From Sycon ciliatum (Eukaryota; Porifera; Calcarea; Leucosolenida; Sycettidae): a stretch of 64,000 nucleotides of DNA. Position 1 is the stretch's first letter. Every line of letters begins with the position of its first letter. The notes below the pieces were generated by a model that saw only the letters and a list, made by a program, of their open reading frames with translations, was not told the origin of the DNA and did not search any database. Position numbers and translations under genes: made by a program. Location of the stretch: NCBI RefSeq assembly GCF_964019385.1, contig NC_088647.1, positions 17,490,728-17,554,727 of the forward strand, written 5' to 3'. This document shows positions 25,084 to 36,371 of the stretch, one piece after another.

Positions 25084-25380
25084 GACTGGCCGAACCGACC
25101 AAAGCGTCGAATTATCGCCCCGTTTCACTTTTGCCGATTATTTCTAAGATCCTTGGGAAGGTAGTACATCGGCAAATGATTAGGTTCCTTCAAGACACGC
25201 TGAGCTTGGTATTCTCCCAGACGAGCAATTCGCCTACCGCAGAGGGCACTCCTGTGAGGATGCGTTAACTCTCGCAGTAAACCGCTGGATGATGAGTGTG
25301 GACAAGGGCGAGTATTGCGGGGTTGTACTCGTGGACATGAGCAAGGCCTTCGATCGGGTACGCCATGAACTACTACTTAA
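25084..25380 (+). pseudogene. LINE reverse transcriptase, 5' part, cut at a TTAA
   Basis: Reads NYRPVSLLPIISKILGK, then after a frameshift near 25210 ILPDEQFAYRRGHSCEDAL and VDMSKAFDRVRHELLL, the typical RT motifs 1-3 of Jockey/CR1-type non-LTR elements. The frame stops at TTAA, where element A begins; the continuation is at 36376. Confidence 0.8.
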
Positions 25381-28296
25381 GGTGGCAGTCTGGGTTCAGA
25401 GGGTCAAAAAACAAAGTTTCGATTTTCTGTATTTTTTCACTGGCAGCGTCTTGTGTATGGTCCAAAGGGTTTATCCTGAAAATTTGAGCGTAATCGGGTG
25501 CTTCCTTCCGGAGATATAGCCGCGCAAAGTCTGCACAATTGTTTTTGAAATACTGAAATATCAGCAAATTTCTACAAAATTTAGGTTTGCACACTATTCC
25601 GATTTTTACCGTCAATCTTTGAGCGATTTCATTAAAATTTTCTGGAGCGACTCCTGGTACTCCTCTGCGCTGCAGACTGACAGCCGCGCACGATGTTTGT
25701 CACCATGGCAACCAAGATAACTTTTGCGCATGCGCAAATTCAAAAAAATTCAAATTTTGACTCTCATGATCTCAGCTGATCGCTCTGCTGTTGAAACTAG
25801 TTACTTTTGGAGTAATTGTTTTGGAGTAATTGTTTCTTGGAGCTAACCCCTTCGTTGGCTACTATGGGGAAGTCTAGAGCCAAGGGAAAGCCCGGACGAT
25901 CTAAGAAAAGGAAAAGAACGTTCTATGGAGTGTCTCAGGCGCCGAAGGCTCCCTCTGGTGAAATTTCGCCTGCAGAACAAATTCCTGACTTGCCACTGTC
26001 TGATGACGACCTTGAAGTGCCAGCTGAAGCCACGTCTTCAAACAGCGATAGTGATGGAAGTGGCGGTGAAGTCGACAGCAGTTCCTCCGACAGTGACTTG
26101 GATGAAGAGTGTGAGGAAGGGGCGCATGGATTTCGCCTGATTGATCTCGAGTGCCTTCAGCAGCTTTTGTCAGCTGCAGTTTGTTGCAGTGGCTGTAATG
26201 GCGCAGTCACGATCAGCGAATCGCAACGGGGAGGCCTTGCATCATGCCTGGAGCTTTCCTGTGTTAACTGCGGCGACATAGCAAGCGAATTTATGTCCAA
26301 GAAGTTCAATCGGGTCTGGGAGGTGAACAGACGAGCAGTATTCGGAATGCGACTGATTGGCCGTGGACGTCAATCAATGGTAAAGCTGGCGGGTGCACTG
26401 AATATGCCATCACCTATGAGTCGGTCGACATTTTACAGCCATGCTAAAGGCCTGCATTCCGCGTCCAAGAGCGTCGCTGAGCGTAGCATGACTGAGGCAG
26501 CTGAGAAAGCAGTGTCCGCAGCAGATGGGGGTAGCGATATCGCTGCTTCCTATGACGGTACCTGGATGCGCCGAGGATTCGCATCGCTCTTCGGAGCCTT
26601 CACTATAATTGCATATGATGTCGGCAAAGTGGTGGACTGCGAAGTGCTTTCAAAGTTTTGCCACAAGTGCACGCACTTGGCGTCTAGAAAAGAGAAGGGA
26701 GAGCTAACCAAAGATGACTATGATCGACAGATTGCCGAACACGATTGCTCAGTCAACACCACTGTATCAGCTCCTGCCATGGAGAGTGCAGCCGCCAAGA
26801 CTCTGTGGGCCAGGTCCTTTGAGAGCCGCAAGCTGAGGTACACCACCTACATTGGTGATGGAGATACCAAGAGTTTTAAGGCTGTGCGTGACGCTTGTCC
26901 GTATGGGCCCGAGGTGCCTGTAGTCAAGGAGGAATGTGTCGGCCACGTTCAAAAACGCATCGGTACCAGCCTAAGAAAGCTGAAGAAAAACCTTGCGGGC
27001 AAGAAGCTTGCTGATGGGCGCACTATAGGCGGACGTGGTCGCCTCACGGATGCCATGATCGACAAGCTGCAAGCCTACTATGGCATGGCTGTGCGGAACA
27101 ACAGCGGAGACTTGCAAGCCATGGCCAGGGCCATATGGGCATCCCTCATGCATCGTGCATCCAGCAACAGTAAACCTCAGCACCAGTATTGTCCGCCTGG
27201 AATTAACAGCTGGTGTAGATGGCAGCAGCAACAGGCAGGTGGTGATGTCTACGCCCACCACAATATCCTGCCAGAGGCAGTATGGAAGGAACTGAAGCCG
27301 GTCTACATTCGGTTGTCCGACCGGAGTTTGCTCGAGCGCTGCCAGAAGGGTGCTACGCAGAATCGCAACGAAGCGTTCAATGGACTCGTGTGGCAGTTGT
27401 GTCCAAAGACAGGCTTTGCATCCGCTCCCACTGTCCAGATGTGCGTCTACCTGGCCGTGGCCTGGTTCAATGATGGAGGTGTGGCAGTGAAACGCGTTCT
27501 GGACGAGATGGGCCTCCCTACTGGACACCATACGACACGTCTCATCAAGCTGCTAGACCGTGAGAGACAGGCACATGCTGCCAGAAAGAAGTCAGAAGAA
27601 GGGAAGAGGTCACGAAAGAAGCGAAGGAGGATCAGGAAGGGCATCCAGGATGAGCAGCAAGAGGAAGAAGGTTTGACATATGAAGCTGGTGGCTTCGACT
27701 AAGTTCTAGTAAGTTCTAGTTGGACAGACATACCTCCATCTGTACTTGCACAGAGCACTTTTTTCTCCATTTTCCACTGAGTCCCGTACCTCTTAGACAG
27801 CGTAGCGAAGAACCTGTAAGTCACAGACCCCATAAACCATACATTTTTGGAAACTGTGAGCATTTATCAAGGTGCTAAGTGTCATGGATTTTTATATTTG
27901 TCTAGTAGCTTTGAGTAAAGTGCTACTGATCGAGGACCTAAATTTTGCGCGATTGCATGATTTTTGTTTGACAGCTTGAGTACTTTGTTCTGAATATGAT
28001 TTCAAAATTCCGCTCCACTTAGCACCTAGGTATATGTGAAGGAAATCCTGTGGAGCACTCAGTTTCTACCCAGCTTCTTTCTGCGTTTGCATATTGCGTC
28101 TAAGGTATTGGTGGTACGGCATAATCGCAGATTTGACTATTGTGTCTGCGGATTCCCATGTGTGAGCTTGATTTATACTTCATTGGACTTAGTGAAATAC
28201 ACTGGGTATGTGGTCAAGATTTGAGCAAAATTCATCAATTATTATGGAAGTTACGGCTGTGTTCATGCGGTCGGGCCGCGAACCCAGACTGCCACC
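25381..28296. mobile_element. intact TTAA-target DNA transposon (element A)
   Basis: 17-bp perfect terminal inverted repeats GGTGGCAGTCTGGGTTC at 25381-25397 and 28280-28296, each flanked by TTAA (25377-25380; 28297-28300). Length is 2,916 bp, with one intact transposase ORF. TTAA duplication is shared by Kolobok and piggyBac; the encoded protein is not piggyBac-like. Confidence 0.85.
25864..27702 (+). CDS. 'Mutator-like transposase domain' protein of element A
   Basis: Intact 612-aa ORF inside the TTAA-flanked element. Start at MGKSRAKGKPG; an upstream in-frame ATG at 25816 is in poorer context. The N-terminus is basic (nuclear-localisation-like) then acidic/Ser-rich. A zinc-ribbon-like pair (CCSGCNG...LSCVNCG) follows near residue 110-145. 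The core has SYDGTWMRRGF (candidate first Asp), YIGDGDTKSF (second), a CHKC and GHVQKRIG segment, and QNRNEAFNGLVWQL (candidate Glu). The C-terminus is Arg/Lys-rich (KKRRRIRKG). It resembles the metazoan proteins annotated with the 'Mutator-like transposase' domain, but the TTAA flanks argue for a Kolobok-type mechanism rather than a 9-bp-duplicating MULE. Family naming is from memory; integrity is seen directly. Confidence 0.82.
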   Translation: MGKSRAKGKPGRSKKRKRTFYGVSQAPKAPSGEISPAEQIPDLPLSDDDLEVPAEATSSNSDSDGSGGEVDSSSSDSDLDEECEEGAHGFRLIDLECLQQLLSAAVCCSGCNGAVTISESQRGGLASCLELSCVNCGDIASEFMSKKFNRVWEVNRRAVFGMRLIGRGRQSMVKLAGALNMPSPMSRSTFYSHAKGLHSASKSVAERSMTEAAEKAVSAADGGSDIAASYDGTWMRRGFASLFGAFTIIAYDVGKVVDCEVLSKFCHKCTHLASRKEKGELTKDDYDRQIAEHDCSVNTTVSAPAMESAAAKTLWARSFESRKLRYTTYIGDGDTKSFKAVRDACPYGPEVPVVKEECVGHVQKRIGTSLRKLKKNLAGKKLADGRTIGGRGRLTDAMIDKLQAYYGMAVRNNSGDLQAMARAIWASLMHRASSNSKPQHQYCPPGINSWCRWQQQQAGGDVYAHHNILPEAVWKELKPVYIRLSDRSLLERCQKGATQNRNEAFNGLVWQLCPKTGFASAPTVQMCVYLAVAWFNDGGVAVKRVLDEMGLPTGHHTTRLIKLLDRERQAHAARKKSEEGKRSRKKRRRIRKGIQDEQQEEEGLTYEAGGFD

Positions 28297-29589
28297 TTAA
28301 GGAGGCTCCCACCTAAAGAAGCAAAAATAAAAGGTCCATGGACACCCTGTTTTTTATGCATAGAATGGTGGAGTGATGTCTCCTCTTCAATTTGGTATAG
28401 TTTTTAGGTAGGGTCACCAGGCATATAAGAGGTATTCTGGTGTATTTAGTGAGTGTACAATTTCTTTATTTTCGGCAAAAAAATGGTAAAAAAATTTGGT
28501 TTTTGACCCAAAGAAGCCTCCTGGAAGGAGGATACTAAGTATTTTCTTCGTCATGTGTTTAAGAACCACATTTGGAGGTATCTTGGGTACACAAGATAGA
28601 CTGTGTCTTGGTTTTGCCCTTGGTGAGCCACTTTCTCGAAATTACAGGTACCGAAATTTCCATCGGGAGCTGAATTGGGAAATGGTTCAGCCTGCAACAT
28701 TTTGTCCATGGACATATTGATTTTTGTGGCTTTCTGTGATCCTTGAGCCCCAAGGAAACCGATAATAGACAGTTTTGATGGTGTCACCAGGCACTTTAGG
28801 CCCCTACGAAACAATATAGGTGTCAAAATATGGTATTTCAAGGCCAATTCCGAAAATAGCATTTTTAGAAAATCTGACTATTCTTGCCTTCTTGACTAAA
28901 TAACACTACCAATGACATGGTGGTATGGTAATATATTTTAGAAGAAGTTATTTTCATGCTGCAACCTCCTTTGGACATACCAGACAGTCTGTGCTTGGAA
29001 AGGTACAAAGGTACATGTATAATTACATGTACATGTATGTCATGTAGCCTTCAGCCCTAGCACATTGATATACGAGTAGTGTACATGTACATGTAAGGCA
29101 GCGAGGTTTCATAACATCCTCGACCATGAAACTGGCACATGGATAATGTGACAGCAGGCATCCAAAATCAGGCACACTAAACACTCACACACGTGCGTGC
29201 ACACGCACATAAACACCCACCCACATGCACGCACTCTCATGCACGCATCATTGTTACACTACTAGTCCATAGTAGAACTTAGTGTAAATAGAAGCATGAA
29301 AACCAGCCACTGCACTGGGCATGCATTTGCTGGTTGTAACTAATTACTTGTGTTCATAGCAGCAGACTCCAGAAAAACATACGCATGAAGGGCAATATGC
29401 ATCTACACATGCTGGCGTGCACACATACAATTATAGTGTACTGTCATGACCTCTTGTTTTTTGAGTCTCGAATGCGGTTCACAAATGCACATTCACATGC
29501 ACCTCCTGAACTGTAAAGCCACTGCCACACTGTCCTTGCAGACACCAGAGTGGCAGAGAGGAGAGCCATACAGAACCAGCACCGTGAGC

Positions 29590-30015
29590 CCCCCCCCCCC
29601 CCCCCCCATACACACCTAGCTTTGCACACACGCACGTGCATACACACATACATGTACACAGACATTTGCACCCAGTGCACTCGTGGAAACATGTGCATAA
29701 CCCAGATCAACATTGCGTACGAACCCACACATGCGGGCACGAGCACGCGCGCACACACAGGCGCGCATACACACGTGCGCACTCATACACCTGCTCAACG
29801 CTGAAGCGAGGATAGCGAACAAACTACGTTAGACATAGCAACTTGTGCTCGGATTACACCTTTCAACAGCTTGCACACACACGCATGCGTGCACGCGTAT
29901 ACACACACGTGCGCACGCGCGCGCGTACACACACACACGCGCGCGCGCGTACACAAACACACACACACGTACACATGCACGCGCGTACACACACACAAAC
30001 GCATGTACTTGCGCA
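29590..30015. repeat. CA-rich low-complexity stretch and G/C run
   Basis: A run of C (29590-29607), then interrupted CA/CG repeats to about 30005. Long ORFs here are repeat artefacts. Confidence 0.85.
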
Positions 30016-30057
30016 TAGGAAAGGATTCAAAATATGCAGCCATAGACAAATACCCAA

Positions 30058-30105
30058 TGCACACCTGGGTGTGCACACCTGGGTGTGCACACCTGGGTGT
30101 GCACA
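30058..30105. repeat. 14-bp tandem repeat, three copies
   Basis: CACCTGGGTGTGCA repeated three times. Confidence 0.85.
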
Positions 30106-30852
30106 TCTTAGTTGTGACATCCCCATTTTTACAAGAGCAGGATTTAGAAGTTCGTCCCTGGTTCAGAACACAAGCTTCTGGGGAGCGTTTTCCTTACACC
30201 ATCAGTACAGTACAGTGGTTGACACGAATCTCATTTCTTCAGGGACAGTAGCCCATGTTCAGCAGCTCTGAGACGCGTCGTCCACTGAGCTCAGGATACT
30301 CAAGGATCCACAGAAAGTTTCAAACGGCACTCGTGCGACTGGAGCTGCAAGTGGGGTCCACTTACCAGCGAGTGGGCAGCCACTTCACGCTCCACAGGTA
30401 GTCCATACTAAATACCAGTACTAGTATCACTACATTCGACATCGATGTCTTCACTGACTTCAGCCTGCTTTTCTCATCATTCTTCGTCAGTAATAATTAT
30501 TATAAATATTTTGTTCTTCGTGGCCACCGCGTACCGCTTCAGCAAAGTTTTCAGAAAAAATCAAGCAGCGTACGAACTGCCTTTGTTTTGCATTAGCCAT
30601 GGCCAGTGCTAGTGATTCTTTCCAGCGTAGAAACTGCCACGGCTACAGAAACACTGCAACGAGTAGAACAAGTACATCCTGGCGAGCACAGAGAATCAAA
30701 AAACTTCTTTCTGCACAACAGCTTGTTTCCGCATGGAACACGATATTTTTTGAATCTCGCTTAAGGAGGTTCGCGACGGTTAGCGCCATGTTGGATTTCC
30801 GAATTTTTTTCTGAAAAATAATGCCTTTCGGAGTGGAAAAATGGGACGCGAT

Positions 30853-31874
30853 CAGGGAGTCGTCAAATACCGGGAGTGGAAACGAGATGCGCGAGCGTGA
30901 TCCATGCTCGCCTAGCTCGCGCTGGAGCACGCCGATTTTTTTCAAATAATCTTTTTTGTGCCACATTCACCAATTCCGCGGGATTTTCAAAATGTCAAAA
31001 TTTATTTTGGTTCTTCCTGCAAGCGGAGCAGTTTAGACGTCTCGACCATACATAAGCCTTCTCGTCAGATTTCCGCTTCCCTTTTGTAGTATTATCACTC
31101 TTCGTCGTGGATTCGTCGGCAGTGCATGGTCATGCTGGACAGGGAGATATCGGTAGCCATTTTACGGCTGATGTTTTAGGAACTTGGGCGAGAGGTGAGT
31201 AAAAACCAAGCTTTATCGAGTGAATACTTCTATCACTGAATAGCTTTGTTTTGGTTTGTTACACATGCATGCTGCATGTACAGAGCATTCGATTTATCAA
31301 CCTGCAGTCAAGTACAGACCCAGGGAAGCTTCTCTTTTACTTGCCCAATGATCGTGCATAAAATTTTATGTGAAACTCGTAAAATGAAATGCAATGGTAG
31401 ATTTAAGAAACTATGTGATGGTCAGGAATCAGGATACACATGGCATTCTCTACCTGGATGAATACTTGTGACAATTTTAATATAGAAATACTGCGCTGTT
31501 TTCCGTGTGCGTTTTGTCCAGACCTGGAGACCACATCAGCTGTGTTTTCAAGTTTAATTTGCAGTACAGTAGTGGCAAGAAAGCCGTCCATCATGCCAGC
31601 ATCATCCGCAGGAGCACCCCAGCCCACCGCCATAGTCAACTGCACTGCAGAGACACCTAAAATATACCATGGTGGTTGGTGTGTTGTTGCGGTGAGAAGA
31701 GAACTGGAAGCTAGCAGAAAGCCTGAGTTAACTAGCCTCAAGCCGGTGTTGGCGACTTTCGGCCATGAAATTCTGGCCAACATGTCTCCGAATCTACCAA
31801 ACTTTGAAAAGATAATTGAATCTAAGACACATGAGCATCCACCGTGTGTGTGCATGCACAGTGTGGGCATGTCA

Positions 31875-31948
<74 letters not shown>

Positions 31949-32995
31949 CCAAAGATGGCTCTCTCGTCGTGCCGATTGAATATGGTCCCTAATCTCTTGG
32001 CAGACTACCGACTTTCTGCCGTCGCTTCCATGTTGTCGGTCCCGCAAGGGGACAGGTGACCGTAATGGCAGTGTTTACCAGGACCAGGTGTGTGTGTGTG
32101 TGTGTGTGTGTGCATGCATGCATTCCAGTGTGTGTGTATGTGTGTGAATGTGCGTGCATGCGCAGTTCGTGCATGCCGTGTGTGTGCATATGCAGTTTGT
32201 GCATGCCAATGAGTGTGTGCGCACCCGTATATTGGTGCGTGCATGTACGCATGCGTAACTGCTGACACCCAAAGTTGGCAAAGAGAAGCGAGACAGAAAG
32301 AGAGAGGGATTTAGAACAGTTTAATTCGGTGTGCATTGTCAATTCTGTGATACTCGCCACAATCGGCCAAATCTGTAATTGGATTCTCAGTGTTGGTGGT
32401 GCATATACGTTGTCATGCTTCCTCTTGACATGAGACATACTGAAAGCGGTGATGTTCTCTTACACTGAAGAAAAAAATAAGAGAAATTCCTTGACTTTAT
32501 AATAATGTGGTCGTCATTAAAAAACAATAATGTTTTAGAAACAAAGGGTCCCTCAAAAAGTCAGTGGCATATCATCTTACACCGAGAAAATTCACAGGTA
32601 GCACCTATATGGAAAGGACAATGGTTACGAGAAGTTTTTTCGTGGGTCGAACCAAGTGGCTTTGATTACTGAGGCTGAGCTATTTTCCTCGATAAATTAC
32701 ATCAAAAGTCACGTTACTATCCGCGCGTGAATCGGGCCTCCAGTCATACATCGCAACACTGCGATAACGCCTACCGATAAATTAGGTGTCCTCCTACTAG
32801 TAAACGAGCAGACCACTGCAAATATCTCTGTATACACGTTCTGATGGACTCTTTCTCCCAAAAAATAATCAAGGCTACTCTAAATTGCATTTGACGACGC
32901 TGAGGTACTCAAGGCACTGCAAAAATTTTGCGCGAGGCGAGCATGGATAATCAAGATTAACGGCGTTTCCACTCCCGGTATTTGACGACTCCCTG
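30853..32995. mobile_element. 2.1-kb hAT-like element nested in element C
   Basis: Perfect 32-bp inverted repeats starting CAGGGAGTCGTCAAATACCG, with identical 8-bp target duplications GACGCGAT (30845-30852; 32996-33003). The interior (31.4-32.4 kb) has a (GT)n tract and no recognisable transposase; it is non-autonomous. Perfect ends and duplication suggest recent insertion. Confidence 0.85.
31879..31945. repeat. (GT)n microsatellite
   Basis: 67-bp perfect GT tract inside the nested hAT-like element. Confidence 0.95.
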
Positions 32996-33004
32996 GACGC
33001 GATC

Positions 33005-33611
33005 ATGCACAATCGAGTAAAAAATAAGCAGTTTGACCATGACTTCGCAGCGCGTGCTCGAGTCGAGACAAGATTTGAGGAAGAAGCTCAGCCACTAGTG
33101 GACTTGCGGATTTGTTTTGACATTGGCGGTTTTTGGATAGCTCGGTTCTCCTGCCGACGTGTCGTGGAGATGAAGACGCAGGAGAGTAATCCGTCACCCA
33201 CGACGCGGCCTCTCATTCTGCGTACTGAACGATGCAAGAAGCCGAGGACGGGGACGCTTCGCAAACTCAAACGATCGATCGAGTTCCTGAAAAACGGAAA
33301 GGGCGATCTCCACCACTAACGCCACTGGATTCGACTCCCGCGAAGAGGTCGTTCAGTGCCCCTCTTCACGGTCGACGAATCGTTCATCTCAGGTATCTGG
33401 CTGTGTGATTGTCTGCGTGCCAGAATCCTGGATGTGGCAAACCTCTGGCGCTCATTGATTGCGTTGAAGAGAAGAGGTACGACCTGGGCAGCGTACTTGT
33501 CATTCCGTGTCAGCAGTGTTGGATGGAGAATTTTATAGATACAGATAGCCCTGTAACTGCTCAACACCCTGGCCCCCATGCTTCCACAAGCAACACCAAA
33601 GCTGCTTTGGG
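33005..33611 (+). pseudogene. decayed N-terminal region of a Mutator-like-domain transposase (element C)
   Basis: 33005-33319 is an open, basic segment of 104 codons. Downstream, shifted in frame, PGCGKPLALIDCVEEKRYDLGS followed by PCQQC forms a zinc-ribbon-like unit similar in layout to the CSGCNG...CVNCG unit of element A. A plausible donor (gtaagt) follows at 33612. The region between is stop-interrupted, and the transposase core is replaced by a GT-rich repeat (33715-34080). Weak but consistent family resemblance. Confidence 0.4.
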
Positions 33612-33714
33612 TAAGTGCGTTTTTCAATCTCATAAGATTTTTTCATGATATTTGCGAGTCATTGCCACCCTATGGCTATGGAAATGTATGAGCACACTGT
33701 ATGCGCGGCGGCCG

Positions 33715-34080
33715 CGAGTGTGTGTGTGTTTGCATAGACCTGCATGTTTGTGCATGTGTGCACCATACGCATGTATGAGCATGCACATGCATATGCGCTC
33801 ATGTGGACGTGCCCTCGCACACATACTATACACACGTGCATGACCGCTCCCAGGGCATGCTGGTGTGACATGTGTATGCGGGCATCTCCACTCATGCACA
33901 TGAGTGTGCACATGCATGTGGGTGGGTACGCACACGTGCGTGAATGTATGTGTGTGTATGCGCGCGTGTGTTCTATTGCGTGTGAGAGCATGCATGTGTG
34001 GGTGTGTGCGTGTGTTTGTGTGTGTGTGTGTGTGTGTGTATGTGTGCACGGATGTGTGTGTGTCGATGGTGTGCATTTTT
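33715..34080. repeat. GT-rich low-complexity stretch
   Basis: Interrupted GTGTGT/GCATGTG repeats separating the two coding fragments of element C. Confidence 0.85.
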
Positions 34081-34149
34081 GTGCTGGGTGAACACTCTGA
34101 TCCCTAAACCGCGATACCGGAGCTCCCAAGCTACAGCCTCAGATTGATT

Positions 34150-34604
34150 TATAGTTCATCGTTGGGAATGAATTCGCTGCTCATGATGCTGTTGCGGATG
34201 TTGCGGCCCTAGCTGAAATTGTCGAAGCTCGCCCTGATGCCAGTATCCTGTAGAACTCTGTCACTTTTGCATCAGCATGTTCGGCGATGGAGTTTGCAGA
34301 ACCTCAGCAAAAGCGGCTGGCCACCCTTCAACCGTTGGTCCAAGCAACGTGCTTCTCTAAATCAGTTGCAGTGCGGGCAGCTGCCAGTGGGTTGGTGATG
34401 AAGCACTTTGTCTTGTCCTACAAACGAAATGGTGAGCCAGCCATTTCCAGACTGATGAAGGGGCAAGTCGGAGGTAAGAAGCGAGTGACAGTCTCAAGGA
34501 AGATTATATTAGCGGTGGCTGAACACCTAGCGAAGAACCAGCAGCAACCCAACTGTAAGGAACGCCCTGTGGCACAGTGCTTCACTTGTTTGTGCGCACC
34601 GTAA
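34150..34604 (+). pseudogene. DEDDh-exonuclease-like C-terminal fragment (element C)
   Basis: 34150-34250 reads NEFAAHDAVADVAALAEIV, the typical H-x4-D end of a DEDDh 3'-5' exonuclease; a stop then breaks it. 34287-34604 continues with LQPLV...AAASGLVMKHF and KKRVTVSRKII. I recall a similar tail in exonuclease-like proteins such as the PML-I C-terminal region, but this is a memory-based resemblance. It lies inside the TTAA element C, so it may be transposon cargo or a second transposon protein. Confidence 0.4.
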
Positions 34605-35510
34605 AATACCATCATTTTTGCCAGTGTTGGGACACGTTCTAGCTCGCATAGTTGAAGAACAAGAGGACTCAATGATGTCTGATTCGTTCCAACATGTCAG
34701 CTTTCATTGTAGTTTGATATGGGGCTGTGCTAAGCGCTATCACAGCTACATGTACATGTATCACAACCAAGTACCAACAGGAGAGTAATCATGGAGAAAA
34801 GTACCTATCGATAATGCGTGCACCCAGGGTTTTCCGGCAAATTTACTAGTTCAGCTATTCCATCCTTGTATTGTTCTGAACGCCGAGGGCTCTAGTGAGT
34901 TTATGCAACACCTAACAGCCAAAAATCCAATAAGTTATGACCAAAGCAGCAGCAGAGAAGTACAAGCAATATAGATACGTGAATTTACCAATTTTAGGCA
35001 AATTTTGACAGTTTTTTGGATTTTTCTCCAGAATATGCACGGTGACCCCTATTTTCGCCGCGGTAAACCTGTTCCAACCCACTTATAGAACGTATTTGAA
35101 GTATCCACATATGGGGCAAACTCAAAAATAAGCTGCAAAAAATATTCAAAGTTTCATTTTTTGCGTCTTTTTGTTCTTCTCCAGGAAATGACGACCTGGA
35201 TCCCATCGTCAACCAAAGTGTACATTTTTCGGTGTTGATATCATCTTAGTCAATACCTCGAACAGTCTGTAAAATTTTAGGTCATATTTTCTGTCCTAAC
35301 TGATGTTATGGACGATTTCTCATCAATTTTGGGATTTTGTGTTATTTTGTGTCATCAAGGAAAATTGTGTTTTTGGCAAGACCTATTCGGGCAATTGAAA
35401 AACTGATGTTACTAAGCGAAAATATAAGGCTGTACCTATTCAAACCTGATGTCAGATTGGGCTGATGTTGAAATTTAAATTTTGGGCCTAACTGTCCCGA
35501 ACCCCCTTAA

Positions 35511-36371
35511 AGGGGAAGTTAAGGCAAAAATTAAAATTTCACCAGTTGTAGTCTTCGGGGTGCTGAGTCGAATGGTCGTGGTCCGAGGAAGCTGAGACGC
35601 TCCCTTCCTACTTGAATCCCAATCGAACTCGCGCACTTCCACCGAAACTGGGTGACTGCGCCCTACGAGATGGGGATTTGTATGCAAAATGTCACTAAAA
35701 GCGCCATTTCGTTCTTATAAAAGCACGGATGACCGCGATTGGCCCATATGTTGTAGTCTTTTGGACGCTGAGTCGACTGGTTTTGGTCCGAAAAGGCTGC
35801 GATGCAGCGTTCCGCCTTTATTCCCAATCGAACATGATTGAACAAGCGGTCACGTGCTCCTGCGTACGCCAGTCACCTGGTCACCGTGCCTGCAGGGTAC
35901 AACTTACTAGCCTGTTTGACCTTTTTTGGGTGCAGTCCTGTCACTCGAGTTGAACTCGAGTTGAACCTTGGTGTGAAAGTTGTCACCTGCTGGCGTGGTG
36001 ACCAGGTGATTTGGGCACCCAGGAGCACGTGACCACTTGTTCAACCATGTTCGATTGGGAATAAAGGAGGAACGCTGCATCGCAGCCTTTTCGGACCAAA
36101 ACCAGTCGACTCAGCGTCCAAAAGACTACAACATATGGGCCAATCGCGGTCATCCGTGCTTTTATAAGAACGAAATGGCGCTTTTAGTGACATTTTGCAT
36201 ACAAATCCCCATCTCGTAGGGCGCAGTCACCCAGTTTCGGTGGAAGTGCGCGAGTTCGATTGGGATTCAAGTAGGAAGGGAGCGTCTCAGCTTCCTCGGA
36301 CCACGACCATTCGACTCAGCACCCCGAAGACTACAACTGGTGAAATTTTAATTTTTGCCTTAACTTCCCCT
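35511..36371. mobile_element. 861-bp giant palindrome, TTAA-flanked foldback element (element D)
   Basis: The two halves are near-perfect reverse complements (arms about 385 bp; loop about 35895-35985). Ends are AGGGGAAGTTAAGG/CCTTAACTTCCCCT, flanked by TTAA at 35507-35510 and 36372-36375. Each arm carries a TATAAAAG-like box and a CACGTG E-box. Half-copies occur at 18927-19312 and 59851-60207. Confidence 0.85.

Larger units (their letters stand above)
28301..30760. mobile_element. probable TTAA-element remnant (element B), non-coding
   Basis: Bounded by TTAA on both sides (28297-28300, 30761-30764). The left end GGAGGCTCCCACC resembles the ends of element C, but no matching right inverted repeat is seen. 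Content is AT-rich sequence with two GTCACCAGGCA copies, then CA/GT microsatellites (29580-30015) and a 14-bp tandem repeat. No gene recognised. Confidence 0.4.
30765..35506. mobile_element. degraded TTAA-target transposon (element C)
   Basis: Left end GGAGGTTCGCGACGGTTAG and right end (reverse complement) GGGGGTTCGGGACAGTTAG match at 16 of 19 positions and are flanked by TTAA (30761-30764; 35507-35510). Interrupted by a nested 2.1-kb hAT-like element. Contains a decayed transposase N-terminus and an exonuclease-like fragment plus a GT-rich stretch. Confidence 0.6.

Noticed and set aside
25381-28296. piggyBac transposon (because of TTAA)
   Set aside because: The encoded protein has no piggyBac motifs and resembles the Mutator-like-domain family.
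30058-30105. CRISPR-like or satellite array
   Set aside because: Only three 14-bp direct repeats with no spacers in an animal genome.
29444-30271. Several 70-140 codon ORFs rich in His-Thr or Cys-Val
   Set aside because: They come from CA/GT repeats and have no other coding signal.
31403-32438. ORFs of 149-214 codons on both strands
   Set aside because: They run through (GT)n tracts of a non-autonomous hAT-like element; no domain and no splice support.
33630-34129. ORFs of 100-156 codons
   Set aside because: GT-rich repeat translations.
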